Shown here: positions 11,301-23,350 of the stretch, piece by piece
How positions within the stretch are numbered: position 1 is the first letter of the stretch
How the letters are laid out: each line of letters begins with the position of its first letter
Source of the DNA: Plasmopara viticola
Taxonomy: Eukaryota; Oomycota; Peronosporomycetes; Peronosporales; Peronosporaceae
Assembly: GCA_001695595.3 (NCBI GenBank)
Contig: MBPM02000032.1
Location: 248,001-312,000, forward strand
DNA: 64,000 bases
Direction: 5' to 3'
Program-made: the position numbers and the translations under genes
The notes under the pieces: model-generated
Databases searched by the model: none
What the model was told of the DNA's origin: nothing
Seen by the model: only the letters and a program-made list of their open reading frames with translations

Positions 11301-12590
11301 TATTTGTTACAAAACGGGGCTTCGAGACCGTCATCTGGTTAATTGGGAAATGACATCGCAGAAGGTAACCTAATAGACAAAAAGGCTTTTTAGTAAACAT
11401 GCCAGCGGATGACACAAGCAGAAGAGCCAAATTAATGCTCATTCGACGTGAGTAAGATAATAAATTTTCATTAATTTTGGTTGGCGCGGTCTTCAGGTGC
11501 ACTAAGAAAGCCATTTCAGTCAAACTTAATAAAATACCGAAACTGGGTTTCGTGTACCAGGATGTTGTTTTACGAGACCCGATTTTGGCGATATCACCTG
11601 CAAAAAACCTATCATGATACGACCTGGTTTCAGAATTTTATTGCGGCGTGATGCGATAGAGCCTTTTGCCAAAGAAAGAGTGGGACGTCAATGACGGGTT
11701 TCATTTGCAATGCTATCAGTCAGGAAGTTGTCATCTTACTTTATGTCGACATTTTTCTCAAATGAGATAACTCAGCACAAAATTATTTTTTAATCTGGTG
11801 TCAGAAGACGAATAGACAAGTGGCGCGTCGCGCACGTTTACGATAAGCTCAAACTGACCACCCGTTCGGCACAGACACCAATCTCTAGAAACGATGTGTT
11901 GCTACACAAAGTAGTGGGACACATCAATGTACATGCTTTTATCAATTGCTTGTGCGAGATAATTCAATATCATTAGCTGCAATTAACACTCAAAGCATTA
12001 TTTTCTGGTCACGACTTGAGACTTGGGTGCTTGTTAATATGCTTGCAGTGTTTAATCGTCTGGTTAAGCAACTGCGCAAGGCCTACACGGCTTATACACA
12101 TGCGAGATATATTAACATATCTATTTACTCCTGACCAACTCTTCAAGGACCTCTGATATGCAAACAAGATTATACTTAGGCTTTTGTGAGTAATGTTGTC
12201 GTCGATAAGTGATTTTTACCCGTAAAGCCTTTTATTAATAAGTTGTACCTTAAATGTCGAAAGCGTTTAAATTAGTGTTGATAAGGCAAAGATCTTGGTA
12301 ATGCTGTAAACTATCAAGACAAAGACACCTCAAATCGTCATGTGAAACCGGATTACTAGAAAGACACGAAATAGATGGACATCAAGCGTGAGAAATACAA
12401 ATAGTAAACAAGAAGCATGTAGTAAATACACTTCTAGATATTTGAAACTAATGGCCAGATTTAACCTTCCACTGAGATATCGTCAGTGTCAAGTGAATTA
12501 AAGACGCCAACCTCATTTTGCTGACAAGACGAATAGCCAGCAGTCAGAAACACATTAGGTTTCGAACCACAAAAAAACCGCGTCTTTGTC
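8400..12590. other. Spacer without recognisable genes
   Basis: Short open frames only (the longest, 9441-9836, is 131 codons). None shows recognisable motifs, and none lines up with neighbouring frames as exons would. Nothing else was recognised. Confidence 0.55.
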
Positions 12591-12599
12591 ACGTTCAGC

Positions 12600-13560
12600 G
12601 GCACCCATAATGTCTCACGAGAGACTAAGCTGGCACTAGCGCGGGGTGCTAGTAACATTTCAAACCTTTCTGTGACCGGGTATTGGTACCCAAAAACACT
12701 ATGAGGCTTTGTGTTTAGTGTAGCGTCCAGATCACTCACTTTTCAAACACTTCTTTGCTTTTTTATAGGTGTGATTGCTCGTCCGCTTTAGTGACCTGTC
12801 TTTGCCTAACTAAATTTATATCGTATGAGTATCAAAAAATACCTTCTGGTCCCGAGTCGAGCGACTCCCCACTCGAGCCACAACGTTGGCTAAAGAGCCT
12901 ATAAGACTTAAGCAGCTGGAATCTGTACGCGAAGACTAAGCTGTTTTCAGCGCGGGATACTGGTAGCTATCCCAATCAGGTCCCGTATTCCTCATTTCAC
13001 TATATGACGCTTTCGGTCCGTGGGGCGTCCAACCCACCCAAGTGTTGTACATTCATTTCGGTGCGGGTCCGTAGAGTTGTCACACCATCGAATTTAGAAA
13101 ATTATCCACTTCAGTGACCCATCTTTGGCTGTCATAATCGTATCATGTAGGCAATGAATAAGGTGGCATCAGGTCCTGGGTCTAGCGACTAACCACTCGA
13201 GCCACAAGGCTGGTTTAAGAGACCGGAACCCACGAACTAGAACTAAGCTGTTTCTAGCACGGGATGCTGATAGCTATCCGACCCATTTTGGGATCTGGTT
13301 CCGTACCCCTGATACACGATAGAGCTTTAGCGAACAGCGGGGCGTACAGCCCACCCAATTTTTACTTTACCAAATCGGGTGCGGGTTGGTAAGGCAGTCA
13401 CATTTTTGAGCTTGATTCATCGTAAATTTTAGTGACCTATCTCCGGCTGCCTTACTTCTAATTTCATGGGTAATGAACCAAGATCTCTCCCGGTCCTGGG
13501 TCAAGCGGTTAACCACTCGACCCACAAGGTCGGTGGAAAGCTTATGAGGTAGACGCTTAG
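12600..13560. repeat. Decayed tandem array, about three units of about 322 bp
   Basis: Three diverged copies share blocks in the same order: a CCACTCGAGCCAC-like block (12869, 13193, 13513), then GACTAAGCTG...CGGG, a GGGGCGT..CCACCCAA block, and TTTAGTGACC. Spacing is 324 and 320 bp. On the minus strand the first block reads TGGCTCGAGTGG, which resembles a polymerase III A box. In the last copy GGTTCATTACC (13469-13479, minus strand) lies about 45 nt further on and resembles a B box. A tRNA-derived short interspersed element arranged in tandem is possible but not shown. Confidence 0.6.
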
Positions 13561-13569
13561 AGTGGCCGG

Positions 13570-16280
13570 CCGAGCTCACGTATGCAGGCGGATTCCAAAC
13601 ATAGATGTGGCACCATTCGCTAAGACGCGTGTCGATCAATTTGATTATGGTCGATGATGCTCCGGAGAACTTGGGGTCGATTGTGAAGCTTGAACATTGG
13701 GTCGCGCATTAGCTGCTACTCTTCATAAAGAAATCGCAATGTCGAGGTGTGAGTGACCTTTTTCAGCCCTCCGCGACCGACAAGACCATAAGCCCCATTC
13801 AAAGGAGTGTATAGTGAAGCAGAAGCGATATACCGGGCGCCATGGGCTTCTATGGAGTATTGGAGTCTCGTTTTGCAGAGCTTGTAGAGTTTTTAACTTG
13901 ATTTCAGCAAGACTGCCCGAATCTTGTTGCAAGCAAAACCGTAAGGAACAATTATCTTGCCGTGTTTGAGGAGCGTGTTTGAATTAGTACTCAATTCGCG
14001 CTCGATGCTTGAGCTTAAAAGCTTAGCTTGGCTTTATGTCGAGGCCAGGCAATAATGGAGTATGTTGCTTTTGACCTATTAAGTGAGAAAATTGTGGTCT
14101 AAGCTTACGGACGTTAAGAACTTCTTTTTGTGTGTTTGAACTACAAAATATAACACCATACGCATACCAAATTTAAAGTATACTTTCCACTCAAAGCGTG
14201 GTGTTTATCGTTCAAATGAGCATCCGATGTATCTCCTGGCCAGGTAAGTAATATGGGTCCAAGTTTAATTCTTGAACAAAAGGCTAAAGCTCACAGAGGC
14301 GTGAACTGCAACAATGCATCTTTCGAGCAATTTCAATTGGTAAATACAACGTGAGAAGTGGCTTCCGGAGAGCCCGTGTTACGCGCAACTTAGATGAGCT
14401 AAAGTGTCCGTATCATATTCCTTAAAAATTGTCGTCCTTCTCATCGTCGAACCTATTGTCGAGGGATGTGTGAACTTCTTCCAAGAGCAACTTGCGTCAG
14501 GACTTGGTGGTGGGCGAGTCACGAAGCTCCTTGCTAACTACTCTGGTCCAGGCGTTAGTTCCGCCCTAATAATGTATCGTGTTTTGCCGTGCATGATCTC
14601 ACCTTTTTTAAATCCTTAGCGTTGGTGAACTGTCAACAAAACCATTCCAGGTAAAGTCTTAAGCAGAAAAAGTGTCAAGGACGTCACAAACGTAACAAGT
14701 GAGGCCATTTTGCATGGTTAATGAGCCTGACGACAAGCCTGAAATTTGTAGAGGGACTTCTCGTCCGATCGACGGCATTGTGGCTAACACGAAGTGCTTT
14801 TGCCACTGAAGAAGGCGCAGGGCCATGGAAGCGCCTACCGAGGTACTTTATCATCGTCATCGCTTAGAAGAAAATGTGTCTGACGACCACAGGCAAAGCT
14901 ATATATTGTATAGCCGCGCCGCCCGTCGTGGTGAGGTTAACGCTACTGAAGTTCGCCTTACGTGAGATGCTATATCAAAATCCTAATATTAACTTGCCGC
15001 TTTTGGTGAGGTACAGCTCTGGCACAGGCAAAGCCTTTGTCACAGACGTAACCTCTGGCAAGAAGGCGATCTTTGATTTATGGGTGCTTCTTTAAGACTG
15101 GCTTGGTTTTGGCTTAATCGTTAGGCCGATCTTCGTTGCCCATTTGGTCGGCGGGTGATCTAACCGCTTTGTATAGATAGTTAGATATCATTGCATTGGA
15201 CGTAATATAAGCCCGATTGAGGAGATGTTTATAGAGCTGAGTCCTCTTAATGCTTAAGGTTGTCTTCCTGTTTAAAGGAGCCTGAAAGGGTTTGTGAATG
15301 CTATTCGCGACATTTTATTTGTACTAGTATGCATACCAAGACATTGCTATGAAGAATGAGAGGGGTAATTTCTGACCAAGTTGTTTATCAAGACCGGAAG
15401 GTAGGTCCGAGATGGTTTATTTCCTAATAAGTAGATACGACTAAATATTATGAGGAGTTGCTCACCGAAAAACAGTATGTATTCTTGCACACCTCCTCCA
15501 TGCAAAGTGTCATGGTAACTCTGCAGCGTAGCCAAATAGACTTCGGTCTAGATTTTGAAATATGTTAGCGTTACTCGTGCGCCTAGATTTGTTTGAAAGT
15601 ATGTCTTTGACAATATCAGTTATTTTCCATTTGATGACCACTTCCTCTCGTCAAGATATAAGAGATTTTTGTATTTACCACATCGAGCTCAACATATAAT
15701 TTTTTTTTAATATAAATTACTTTTTCATATTGAAAATACTCAGTGTCATCTCGAAGCTGTTAAAAAATTTGCTGCAAACTCTGCGATAATCAATGCTTTT
15801 ATCAGCACGCTGGTATTACAAACAAGTTGCACAATAATTGTCGCGTTTGATCTTCGAATATCAGCCTCTATTTCGAGCGCTAAACATAACCAGCACCTTC
15901 CGTTCGCTGAGAAAAATGGCAATTCTGCTTCTGCCACAAAAATACAGGAATTTTAAAGTCCTTTCGACTCGACGCCTTCTATGCTTCACTCGGGTAATAA
16001 AATTTTGAATCTTAACGTGCGCATCGGCTCATATGTTTGAATAATAGACAAGACTATGACTTTCACCAGCTTGCTGATGTGATGATTGAAATCAGCGCTG
16101 TTAATGGTGACCTTTCCCAAATAGTCTTGTTTAAAGAACTGGTTTTACTATAATTACACACAGACTGTTCCAAAGCCAACCAACAATCCATCCGGTTATC
16201 ACAATTTATGGCATTTGATTTTTTTTTAATTTGATTAATTATGAGAAAGTGTTTCGTTTAGATTACTCGAGACCACTACT
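13570..16280. other. Spacer without recognisable genes
   Basis: Only open frames of fewer than 80 codons occur. No coding motifs, structural RNA or complete mobile element were recognised up to the hypoxanthine phosphoribosyltransferase gene. Confidence 0.55.
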
Positions 16281-16288
16281 GACAACCC

Positions 16289-17019
16289 ATGGCGGTTCGT
16301 GTTTGCACCGCGCCGTTTGTCGTAATCCATAGCTAACCTCTGCTCTCTATCTCTAGCTTACACACGATCCAAAGCGATGTATCTATCTACAAGATGACGC
16401 TACATTCGACAAGACGCAATTCCTCATTCCGCACCATTATCTCAATAGCGTCGAGTCGGTGCTAATTCCGAAAGGTCTGGTGAATGACCGTGTGGAGAAG
16501 TTGGCCCAGGACATTCGTGACGCTTACGACGGAAGGACGGTGCACATTTTGTGCGTTCTAAAAGGTGGAAGTGCCTTTTTCCATGCTCTTGTGGAGCACT
16601 TGCGACTATTTCATAAGTACAACAAGTGTAACTACGTACCCTTCACCTTTGACTTCATCCGAGTCAAGAGTTACGAGGGTACGAAGAGTACAGGCAACGT
16701 TCAGATTTCTGGTGCAGATCTTGCCAAGTTTAAGGGTCAAAGTCTGTTGCTAGTCGAGGATATCATTGACACGGGCAAGACCATGGCCAAACTCGTGCCA
16801 ATGCTTAAGCAATACGAACCCGAATCCGTGTGCGTGGCCAGTCTGCTGGAAAAGCGTAACCCTGACAATTGTGGCTTTGTAGCCGACTTTGTAGGGTTTA
16901 ACATTCCCAACAAGTTTGTCATTGGGTACTGCCTTGACTACAATGAAGTTTTTCGCGATCTGGATCACGTTTGTATTATCAACGAAGCGGGGATTGCCAA
17001 ATACGCTTTGAAGTCGTAA
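16289..17019 (+). CDS. Hypoxanthine(-guanine) phosphoribosyltransferase, two exons
   Basis: A cytosolic purine-salvage enzyme that joins hypoxanthine or guanine to PRPP, giving IMP or GMP. The open frame to 17019 is bounded upstream by TAG at 16354-16356, which reads as a splice acceptor (CTCTCTATCTCTAG) with a branch site GCTAAC 20 nt before it. An ATG at 16289 followed by GCG and a GTTCGT donor gives a 6-nt first coding exon. Joining 16289-16294 to 16357-17019 keeps frame and yields 222 residues, close to the usual 210-220. Motifs on this model: LKGG (70-73), the flexible loop SYEGTKSTGN (107-116), the PRPP-binding VEDIIDTGKT (135-144), and DFVGFNIPNKFVIGYCLDYN near the C-terminus. The family is secure; the tiny first exon is inferred. 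The gene converges on the BolA gene, with 79 bp between the stops. Confidence 0.9.
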
Positions 17020-17098
17020 AGAAATATATTTGTATCACAAGGTGATCAACATGCAACGTGTAACTCGTTCTGATGAAATGCAGGACCAACTGTCTTGT

Positions 17099-17486
17099 CT
17101 ACTTAATCTGGCACTGCTCTGGTGTCATCGTCTTGATGGTGAGACCGTGCATGCTCTTAATCTCCTCTTTCAGTATCTACAGCAACAACAATCAGCCTCG
17201 AAATTGGACTATCACTACTAGAACATACTCGCACCTCGTTGACCATACGATGTTGCTTGACGCGCGACTGGCCTGCGAACTGCGGTGACACTACCTCGAC
17301 ATCAAACATGGAGCCGCAGCCACCGGATACGTCTGTCACCTTGACGTGTACCGCATCCAGCTGCGTCTGAAGCGCCTTGTGCATCGCCTGTTCTTCTTTT
17401 GTACCCGATCCATCGACACTTGACGCGAATTGCGCCGCGCGCCGCTCTAGCGGGCGCCTTGCCGCCATCAATCGTCCACGCAGCAT
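17099..17486 (-). CDS. BolA-like protein, BOLA3 type, two exons
   Basis: A BolA-family protein. Mitochondrial members act with monothiol glutaredoxin and NFU1 in delivering iron-sulfur clusters. The first exon is 17486-17235 and the second 17176-17099. The 58-nt intron starts GTGCGA and ends GCTGTAG, with a CTGAT branch-like site. The spliced frame gives 109 residues. Residues 1-22 are Arg-rich with almost no acidic residues, as in a mitochondrial presequence. The domain shows VKVTDVSGGCG (48-58, with Cys57), QHRMVNE (78-84) and EEIKSMHGL (88-96, His94), the BOLA3-type signature. Reading straight through the intron would replace the last conserved helix with an unrelated tail, which supports splicing. 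It is divergent from RIC1 across 127 bp. Confidence 0.88.
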
Positions 17487-17563
17487 GTTTTGACTTGTAT
17501 TGGAGCGCGTATCGGGACATAAAATTTACCGGTATACCAGTACCTACTATCAATAGTATACTA

Positions 17564-17571
17564 TTCACTTT
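17564..17571 (+). promoter_or_regulatory. Oomycete initiator-like element of RIC1
   Basis: TTCACTTT matches YTCAYTYY and lies 43 bp before the likely RIC1 start at 17614, a typical distance for an oomycete transcription start. It lies in the 127-bp space between the divergent BolA and RIC1 genes, so that space probably works as a two-way promoter. Confidence 0.45.
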
Positions 17572-17613
17572 TGATACGACCCATCCGTACGACCACGTAA
17601 GCGAGTGCTTCCA

Positions 17614-20600
17614 ATGTACTTCTGCAGCGGGCCTCCGCGCACGTACGCAGCGTCAGCGACGCGCGAGCGCATAGAGAATATAGCTTTGTCTATGCATCCA
17701 TCCCTGCTCGTGTTTGCTCGCGTGACAGCCTCCGAAGTGGCGTTGTATAGCGCGTCACCGAGATTGCCTGGCACTGGCCGCCGTCTCTTAGCATCCTGTC
17801 GCCGTGCTGGGCGATGGATAGAGAAGCAGCTAGCAAATGAAGCCACAAAGGACGTAAAAGCTGATTGGTATGCCCGCGAGAGCGAGACGCGTCAGCTCTG
17901 GGCCGCGTGGGTCGTGGGAAATCGTCTTGCCGTGGTGGAGAAAGAGTCGCAATCGGTCGAATTCTACGCCTTTGATGGGTTGACCGACTTCATGCAGCGT
18001 GTGGAGACACGCACGAGTCATTTGACAGGAGATGATACCATTGATTTTGTCCTTTTGGACCAATTATCGCTCACCGAGCCTGAGCAAGAGGAAACCGTGC
18101 GAGCGGTCCCGAAACTTCAACTTGCTGCCCGCTTTGTTGAAGACTATCCACTAAATCAAGGAGGGTCTCAGAATGATTACGAAGACACGGCGGCCTCAAT
18201 GAGTGTCGTGCCTGGGAGCAAATTCGTGTTCGTGGGCATGTCCAGTGGCGTCATTTGTGTCGTCGAGGTGACCGAGGCCGTAGACACGAATGATGGTCAC
18301 ACCTCGTGGTTTAGTAATGCCGACAGCTCGACTAAGTTGTGGAAAATTGATGTCCGCACGCATTTAAAAGGTTCCGAGGCTTCCAAGCCCATCAGTTGCT
18401 TTGATCTCTCGTGTGCCTCGTCGGATCCGTCGTCCAAGATTACGTCCTTGTATCTCATTGCAAGTTTTGCCGACGGCAAATGTTTCATCATGTTGATATC
18501 TCCGCTTCAAAAGACGATTGAGCAACTCTTGTCACTTGTGAATACCGAGAAGGAAAATGCGGGAAGTATAGAGAGCAAGTGTTGTGCGACGAAATTTGAT
18601 GCACTTGGGTACAATCTTGCCCTTGGCTGGTCGGACGGTAGTGTGTCTCTCTTTCACTTATCCGTACAACAAGGGAGCAAGAATAATGGTGCGCAACAAT
18701 CGACACTCTCGTTACTTTCGATTCGAGAACTCAGTTTGAAGCCGTGGGGATACGAACCACAGGACATTGGAGCCGTCACGGCCTTAGCATGGTCTCACGA
18801 TGGTCAGAGCGTTGCTGTTGGCTATGCATTACGAGGATTTTCGCTCTTTTCAGTGGATGGATGTCGATTAATGTCGAGCTTGCCGCAACATCAACAAGAT
18901 CGACCGAAAAGCAGCGATCTGAACATCAATGAAGTGTGTGCATTTGGCGTCTTGGATTTGCAATGGACGCACGAGAGCCACTCGTTACTTGTAGTGCCTC
19001 GAGGAGAAGAGACGACGCAAGTGTTTGAGCTGTCAGAAGAGGCTATACAACAGCAAGTTGAGAGCGACTGCAAGAGCGAGGAGCTACACGTTGCGCAACT
19101 CATGGAGATTGTTCATGCTACCATACAAAAAACACAAGATGGACTGTGTTTATCATTGTCCGGAGCCCCAGGTCGATGTGGCGCATGGGTTCGAAGTGAC
19201 AAAAGCTTTACGACGCGGACAAAAGATGGAGCGATTGGTCCTGCTGAAGCGTGTGGGTTGATTCACGGAGGAGACTTACTAGTAGCGATTAATGACAATT
19301 TACAAGTTGTGAATCTACCATTTGAAAAAATTGTCCAGGAACTGAAAGTTTTGCCGAACGATGAAGACGTGACGCTTTCTTTTATGCGATTAAACTGGGA
19401 ACAAGTCTTTCCACTGGCAATAGATGCGTTAAGTTCGTTGGATTTCATGGCTTTGCACGGCATTCACTTGCGAGACGATGAAACCTTGTGCATTCGAGAG
19501 TACGCGCTTCGAATGCAAGCTTTACAAGGCGATTGTGACGTCAGTACCCGTCCTTCGATGTTGGAGTTTGAACAACGAGCCAAGTTTGATGGCTGGGAAG
19601 CTGTGCGTGGTATCTCATGTCGTGTAGCCCAGCACAAGTATGTGAAACTCTTGTTTGCGCTCTTTCCCGTGTGGAATCCGACGCATTTTCTGACTGTTTT
19701 GACAGAATTTGGCAATGCTGTTGCTGCTCAGAAACTTTACGTGGCCCAACAGGCAAGAACGCTCGAGTTGCAATCCCATCGGGAGATTGTCAAGATGCGT
19801 AAAACGCCACTGATTTCCTTTGCCGAATACGAATTTGCGACATCCGTGCCACTTTGTGGCAAATCGTCTCGTCTTGTGTTGCTTGAACACCACAGTATCC
19901 GCTTGGTGGCGACTCCGTCTCTAGACGATCCATGTGCCGTAACGTCTTGTGTCCAATGGAGTGTGCCTTTGGAGTTTGAAAAATGTTGCCCCCTTCGTCT
20001 TGCTGCGCTAAGTGCGAGTGGCAAACATGTGGCCGTGGCAGGACAACGAGGATTTTGCTTGCTCAACGTGGTGACTGGCAAGTGGCGAATGTTTGGCAAC
20101 GTCAATGACGAGCAGGATATGGTTGTCTACGCTCTACTATGGGTGAAGGAAGACGCAATCATGGTGCATTTTACGAGGCTGAGTGAACAGCATCACGTGG
20201 TGCATTTGCAAGTGTATCCAAGGAATTATTTGGATGCAAATGCAGTGTTAGACCAACTTATGTTTCCGCGAAAAGTTACTGATGGCTTTGTAGAGTGTTT
20301 TATGATGATGGAAAGTGACACTGCTACTCGAAGTGTATTTTGTATTTCGCAACTGGAAATCTGGTGGGTACAAGTGCACCATTCTGGCACAATTCAGCAA
20401 AATGATGTTCAAGTGTCCTTGCAAGTGAAGCGCCAAGTAAGCTTACCCTCTAGAATTATTGCGCAATTTCAAAGAAGTCGAAATTTCGCAATTCTAGACA
20501 TTGCAGTGCTCCCTCGCTTTTCTCACTTGCAAGATGGAACTGGACTATCAAAAGAAGTGGATGAGAGTGAAGACGTTGGGTGGCTCGCCTCTGTCGTCAA

Positions 20601-22181
20601 TACACTCGTTGGAGGCCAAGTACCGGACCAATATACACCCGAGCAAGTGCTGCCGCGGTTTGCGTTTCTCGACAGTAATGGTGACGTTATTGTATGGGAC
20701 CCCGAAACTCGATCCCAGCGATTAGTGTGCTCGAACGTTAGCACCATGGCGAGAGTATTTGTGAGTCCATTGACCTGTGCATCATGGCCTACACCTTGTC
20801 GCCTCGTGTTTGGACTATACGGTCCAGAAGGCATGAAATTGTGGCTCCCGTTGTTAGATGGCGTCTATTTCACTCACACTAAGGCGTTTGACGACGACCA
20901 GCGAAGACTTGAGACATTTCTCGCATGTCATGATCCATTGCGAGCAAAAACTTACGAAATTGAGTTCGGAACGGCCCCGGCCACGGCGGAGCTGTACGAA
21001 CAAGTGTTGCGCGAATATGGTATTCATTTGAACCATTTTTTGACGAAAAGTATTAGGGATTTGCAAGATGGGACCAAGAACCTTCGTGGTTGTGTCATGA
21101 CTGTAGATGATTGGTCAGCCAAAGACCAAATGTTGCGCTTTGACGTGGATGTTAAAGTCTTAGGTGCCGAGCAGACCTTTGGACTGCTCGTAGGTGTTTC
21201 TCAAGACGTGTATGTTCCATCGGGTGCCTTTCTTCCGTGCTATGACGTGTTTGCACGTGTGCAACCACTTTTTCATACATTATTGTGCTATCTCGTCCAA
21301 AATAGCCAAGTTTCGTGGGCAAAACTCGTTCTGGATGGCGTTCGCCATCAATTTGCTTTGGCCACTGCCACGCAGGAGCTTTTTCTTCATTCTATCCTGG
21401 AAAGTTGCTTTCTGGAACATTGTTCACACGAGGAAGTAAAGACAGCAATAACATTGTTGAAAGCTGGAGAAAAGTCAAGCGATATTGCGGAATATTGCGA
21501 AATAGTTGCGCATGTGGCACGAAAGAGTGAACCATCGCGACTGCAATTACTGTTTCCTGCCGCTGGCGACCCCATGGAATTATTAAGAATTTGTCAACAA
21601 CGCTCCGAGTTGCGCACGGCAGCCAACTTCTTGCTCATTTTGGACGAATGTTCCATGGTCTCGGGCTCGTCGTTGCCTTTGCGGATGGAAAGTGCTGCGG
21701 AATTATTGAAACAATGCATTGATCAGGAAGAATGGACTTTAGCGCAGCATGTGGTGCGAGTGGCGCGAAATTGGAATTATCCGCAAGCAGCGGTAACGGA
21801 ATTGTGCGGCAGTAATATTGATGAGCAATTGGCGTCTTTGGTCTGGGACAATCTGATGCTTGGGGAATTCGAGCGTGTGGTGTGGTGTGTTGAGGATTTG
21901 CAGGCCAAACTGCCGTTGAAGACTCGAAACGAGCGGATGTCGGAGGAGAGTACTATTAATGTCGATAATACTATTATTGTTGATCGACTGGTTCAGACGT
22001 TTATCCAAGGCAATAAGCGGAGACAACTGAGGTAGGAGCTTTGTTTAGTGAGTGTGGGTAATTGATTAGTAATCTGGAATCATCGTTTGTGTTTGGAAGG
22101 ATTTTGTTGCAAGCTGTGACGGAAGCTCATTATGACGAGTGGGAATCGCGCATTAAGGAAGTTATGGAGCAGCCGACTTGA
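17614..22181 (+). CDS. RIC1: RIC1 homologue, subunit of the Rab6 guanine-nucleotide exchange factor
   Basis: RIC1 with RGP1 forms the Golgi exchange factor for Rab6/Ypt6. The long frame could start at 17605, but the Met at 17614 begins MYFCSGPPR, which resembles the N-terminus of animal RIC1 (MYF.SGWP), so I prefer it. The N-terminal two-thirds contain WD40-like stretches (for example TALAWSHDGQSVAVGY). The C-terminal helical RIC1 domain lies at about residues 1215-1460, including VAHVARKSEPSRLQLLFPAA. The frame stops at 22035, but a 38-nt intron (22032-22069, GTAGGA to ATTAG) restores an open frame for a further 37 codons ending at 22181. The tail reads as coding (for example EAHYDEWESRIKEVMEQPT). 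The spliced product is 1509 residues, near the animal length of about 1400. The family is confident; the last intron is inferred. Confidence 0.9.
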
Positions 22182-22354
22182 TAGCCAATCAAAAGAAGTT
22201 GAAAAACCTGATTTTTTTACGTACAATATGTCAAACCTAAGTTTTGCCATACCTATTAATTTCAGTTAAAAGAAGACTTTGGTAAATCATAGATTGAAAT
22301 GGCAGATCTTTACCTATTTAGCTTTTGAGTATTAGCTTAGTAATTATCAAATGC

Positions 22355-22366
22355 CACTCGATGGTA
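22355..22366 (+). repeat. Target-site duplication, copy adjoining the LINE 3' end
   Basis: CACTCGATGGTA occurs here and again at 23519-23530, exactly flanking the LINE fragment. A 12-bp direct repeat of this kind is what target-primed insertion leaves. Confidence 0.85.
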
Positions 22367-22381
22367 ATGTAATGTAATGTA

Positions 22382-23165
22382 TTACGTTATCGCGTTGCCA
22401 AGGTATGCACGTGCTAGGCTCAGTCTGGCTAGTCCACGGCATAGAGTGGTGTCCGCATACGTCGAGTCTCGTTCGGCGGGCAGTGCATCCAGCACCGAGG
22501 TCAAATGGGTCTTCCATTTCTTTCGGTCTTGTGCAAGGGTACGTACCACTTCGAGGTCTTGTGCTGTCCGGAGTCGAAAGCCGGAGCCACGGGAAACAAG
22601 ATTGTGGTCGAGTGTCGAGGGGAGCGTGGTGCGGGGACGTCCGCGCCATTTTGCTGCGGTGGAGAAGAAGTAGGCACGCATCTGGAGGTTAGCTGGAATG
22701 TCGGGATAGCGGCGAAGTACATGGCCAAACAGGCGCCAGCGAGCTTGTGTCAGTCGTAGTCTCAGCGGCCGCTCATCACAGAGGTCGTAGAGTCTTGCAT
22801 TCGAAATGGGTCGGGGGTAGCGGTAGCCAAGAGCGTAGCGAAGCTGGCGGCGATGGAAACTCTCGAGGCCGTGGAGCTCTGACTTGGTAAGAGCCCAGTT
22901 GTACAGCAGAATCGGTAGAACGTAGGTGTTGTACAATCGAATGCGTGTCTTGGGTGAGATGAACGTGGGGCGGAGCCAGACGGACCAGAGGCGGTGGAGC
23001 GCGAGGGTGGCCAGGGACTTGCGTCGGGATAGATCTTTAATATCGCCGAGGAGTGTTCCGAGCTTCTTAGTGTGGTGCCAGGTTTCTTCTCGGGATCGGG
23101 CGTGTCGAGTGGCGCCCGACGGGTTGCAGTGGCGGCGGATTTCGGTGACTTCGGTCTTGGCTTCG
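22382..23165 (-). pseudogene. LINE polyprotein, C-terminal part of the reverse transcriptase region
   Basis: The frame is open from just after the A run to TAA at 22382-22384. It contains KTRIRLYNTYVLPILLYN, then SFHRRQLRYALGYRYP and RWRLFGHVLRR, which are typical of the region after the palm domain in LINE polyproteins. The YxDD-type active site and the fingers are missing, so it is inactive. The stop is followed directly by the ATTAC-repeat tail. Confidence 0.8.
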
Positions 23166-23180
23166 TTTTTTTTTTTTTTT
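23166..23180 (-). repeat. A15 run at the LINE internal deletion junction
   Basis: Fifteen T on the plus strand (A on the element strand) separate the endonuclease piece from the reverse transcriptase piece. An A run exactly at the join suggests that the junction formed by template switching on, or priming at, an A-rich stretch. It is also a place where base-call errors are likely. Confidence 0.7.
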
Positions 23181-23350
23181 CAGGGTTAGAAGGAAGTCAT
23201 CAATGCGGTGCTCACCTCTATCGTAGATCTTGGTTTCGCGGAGGCCAAGGATATCGACGCGGTAGCGCCGGAGATCTTCGGGGAGTGTTACGTGCTTCTT
23301 GCGCTTCGAACCTAGAGAATTCACATTAAAGGAGCCAATCCGGATGCGGT
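23181..23350 (-). pseudogene. LINE AP-endonuclease N-terminal fragment
   Basis: About 57 residues, beginning RIGSFNVNSLGSKRK and including RRYRVDILGLRETKIYDRG, match the first two motifs of LINE apurinic endonuclease domains (an Asn in the first strand and the catalytic Glu in the ETK motif). The rest of the nuclease is lost at the A run. Confidence 0.75.

Noticed and set aside
16737..16968. Minus-strand frames inside HPRT
   Set aside because: They lie wholly opposite a well-supported conserved coding region and have no recognisable content.
17302..17568. Minus-strand frame overlapping the BolA first exon
   Set aside because: Different frame from BolA, ends inside the BolA exon, and contains no motif; a shadow of BolA and its promoter.
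22377..22759. Plus-strand frames over the LINE
   Set aside because: Antisense of the reverse transcriptase frame, which has clear family motifs on the minus strand.
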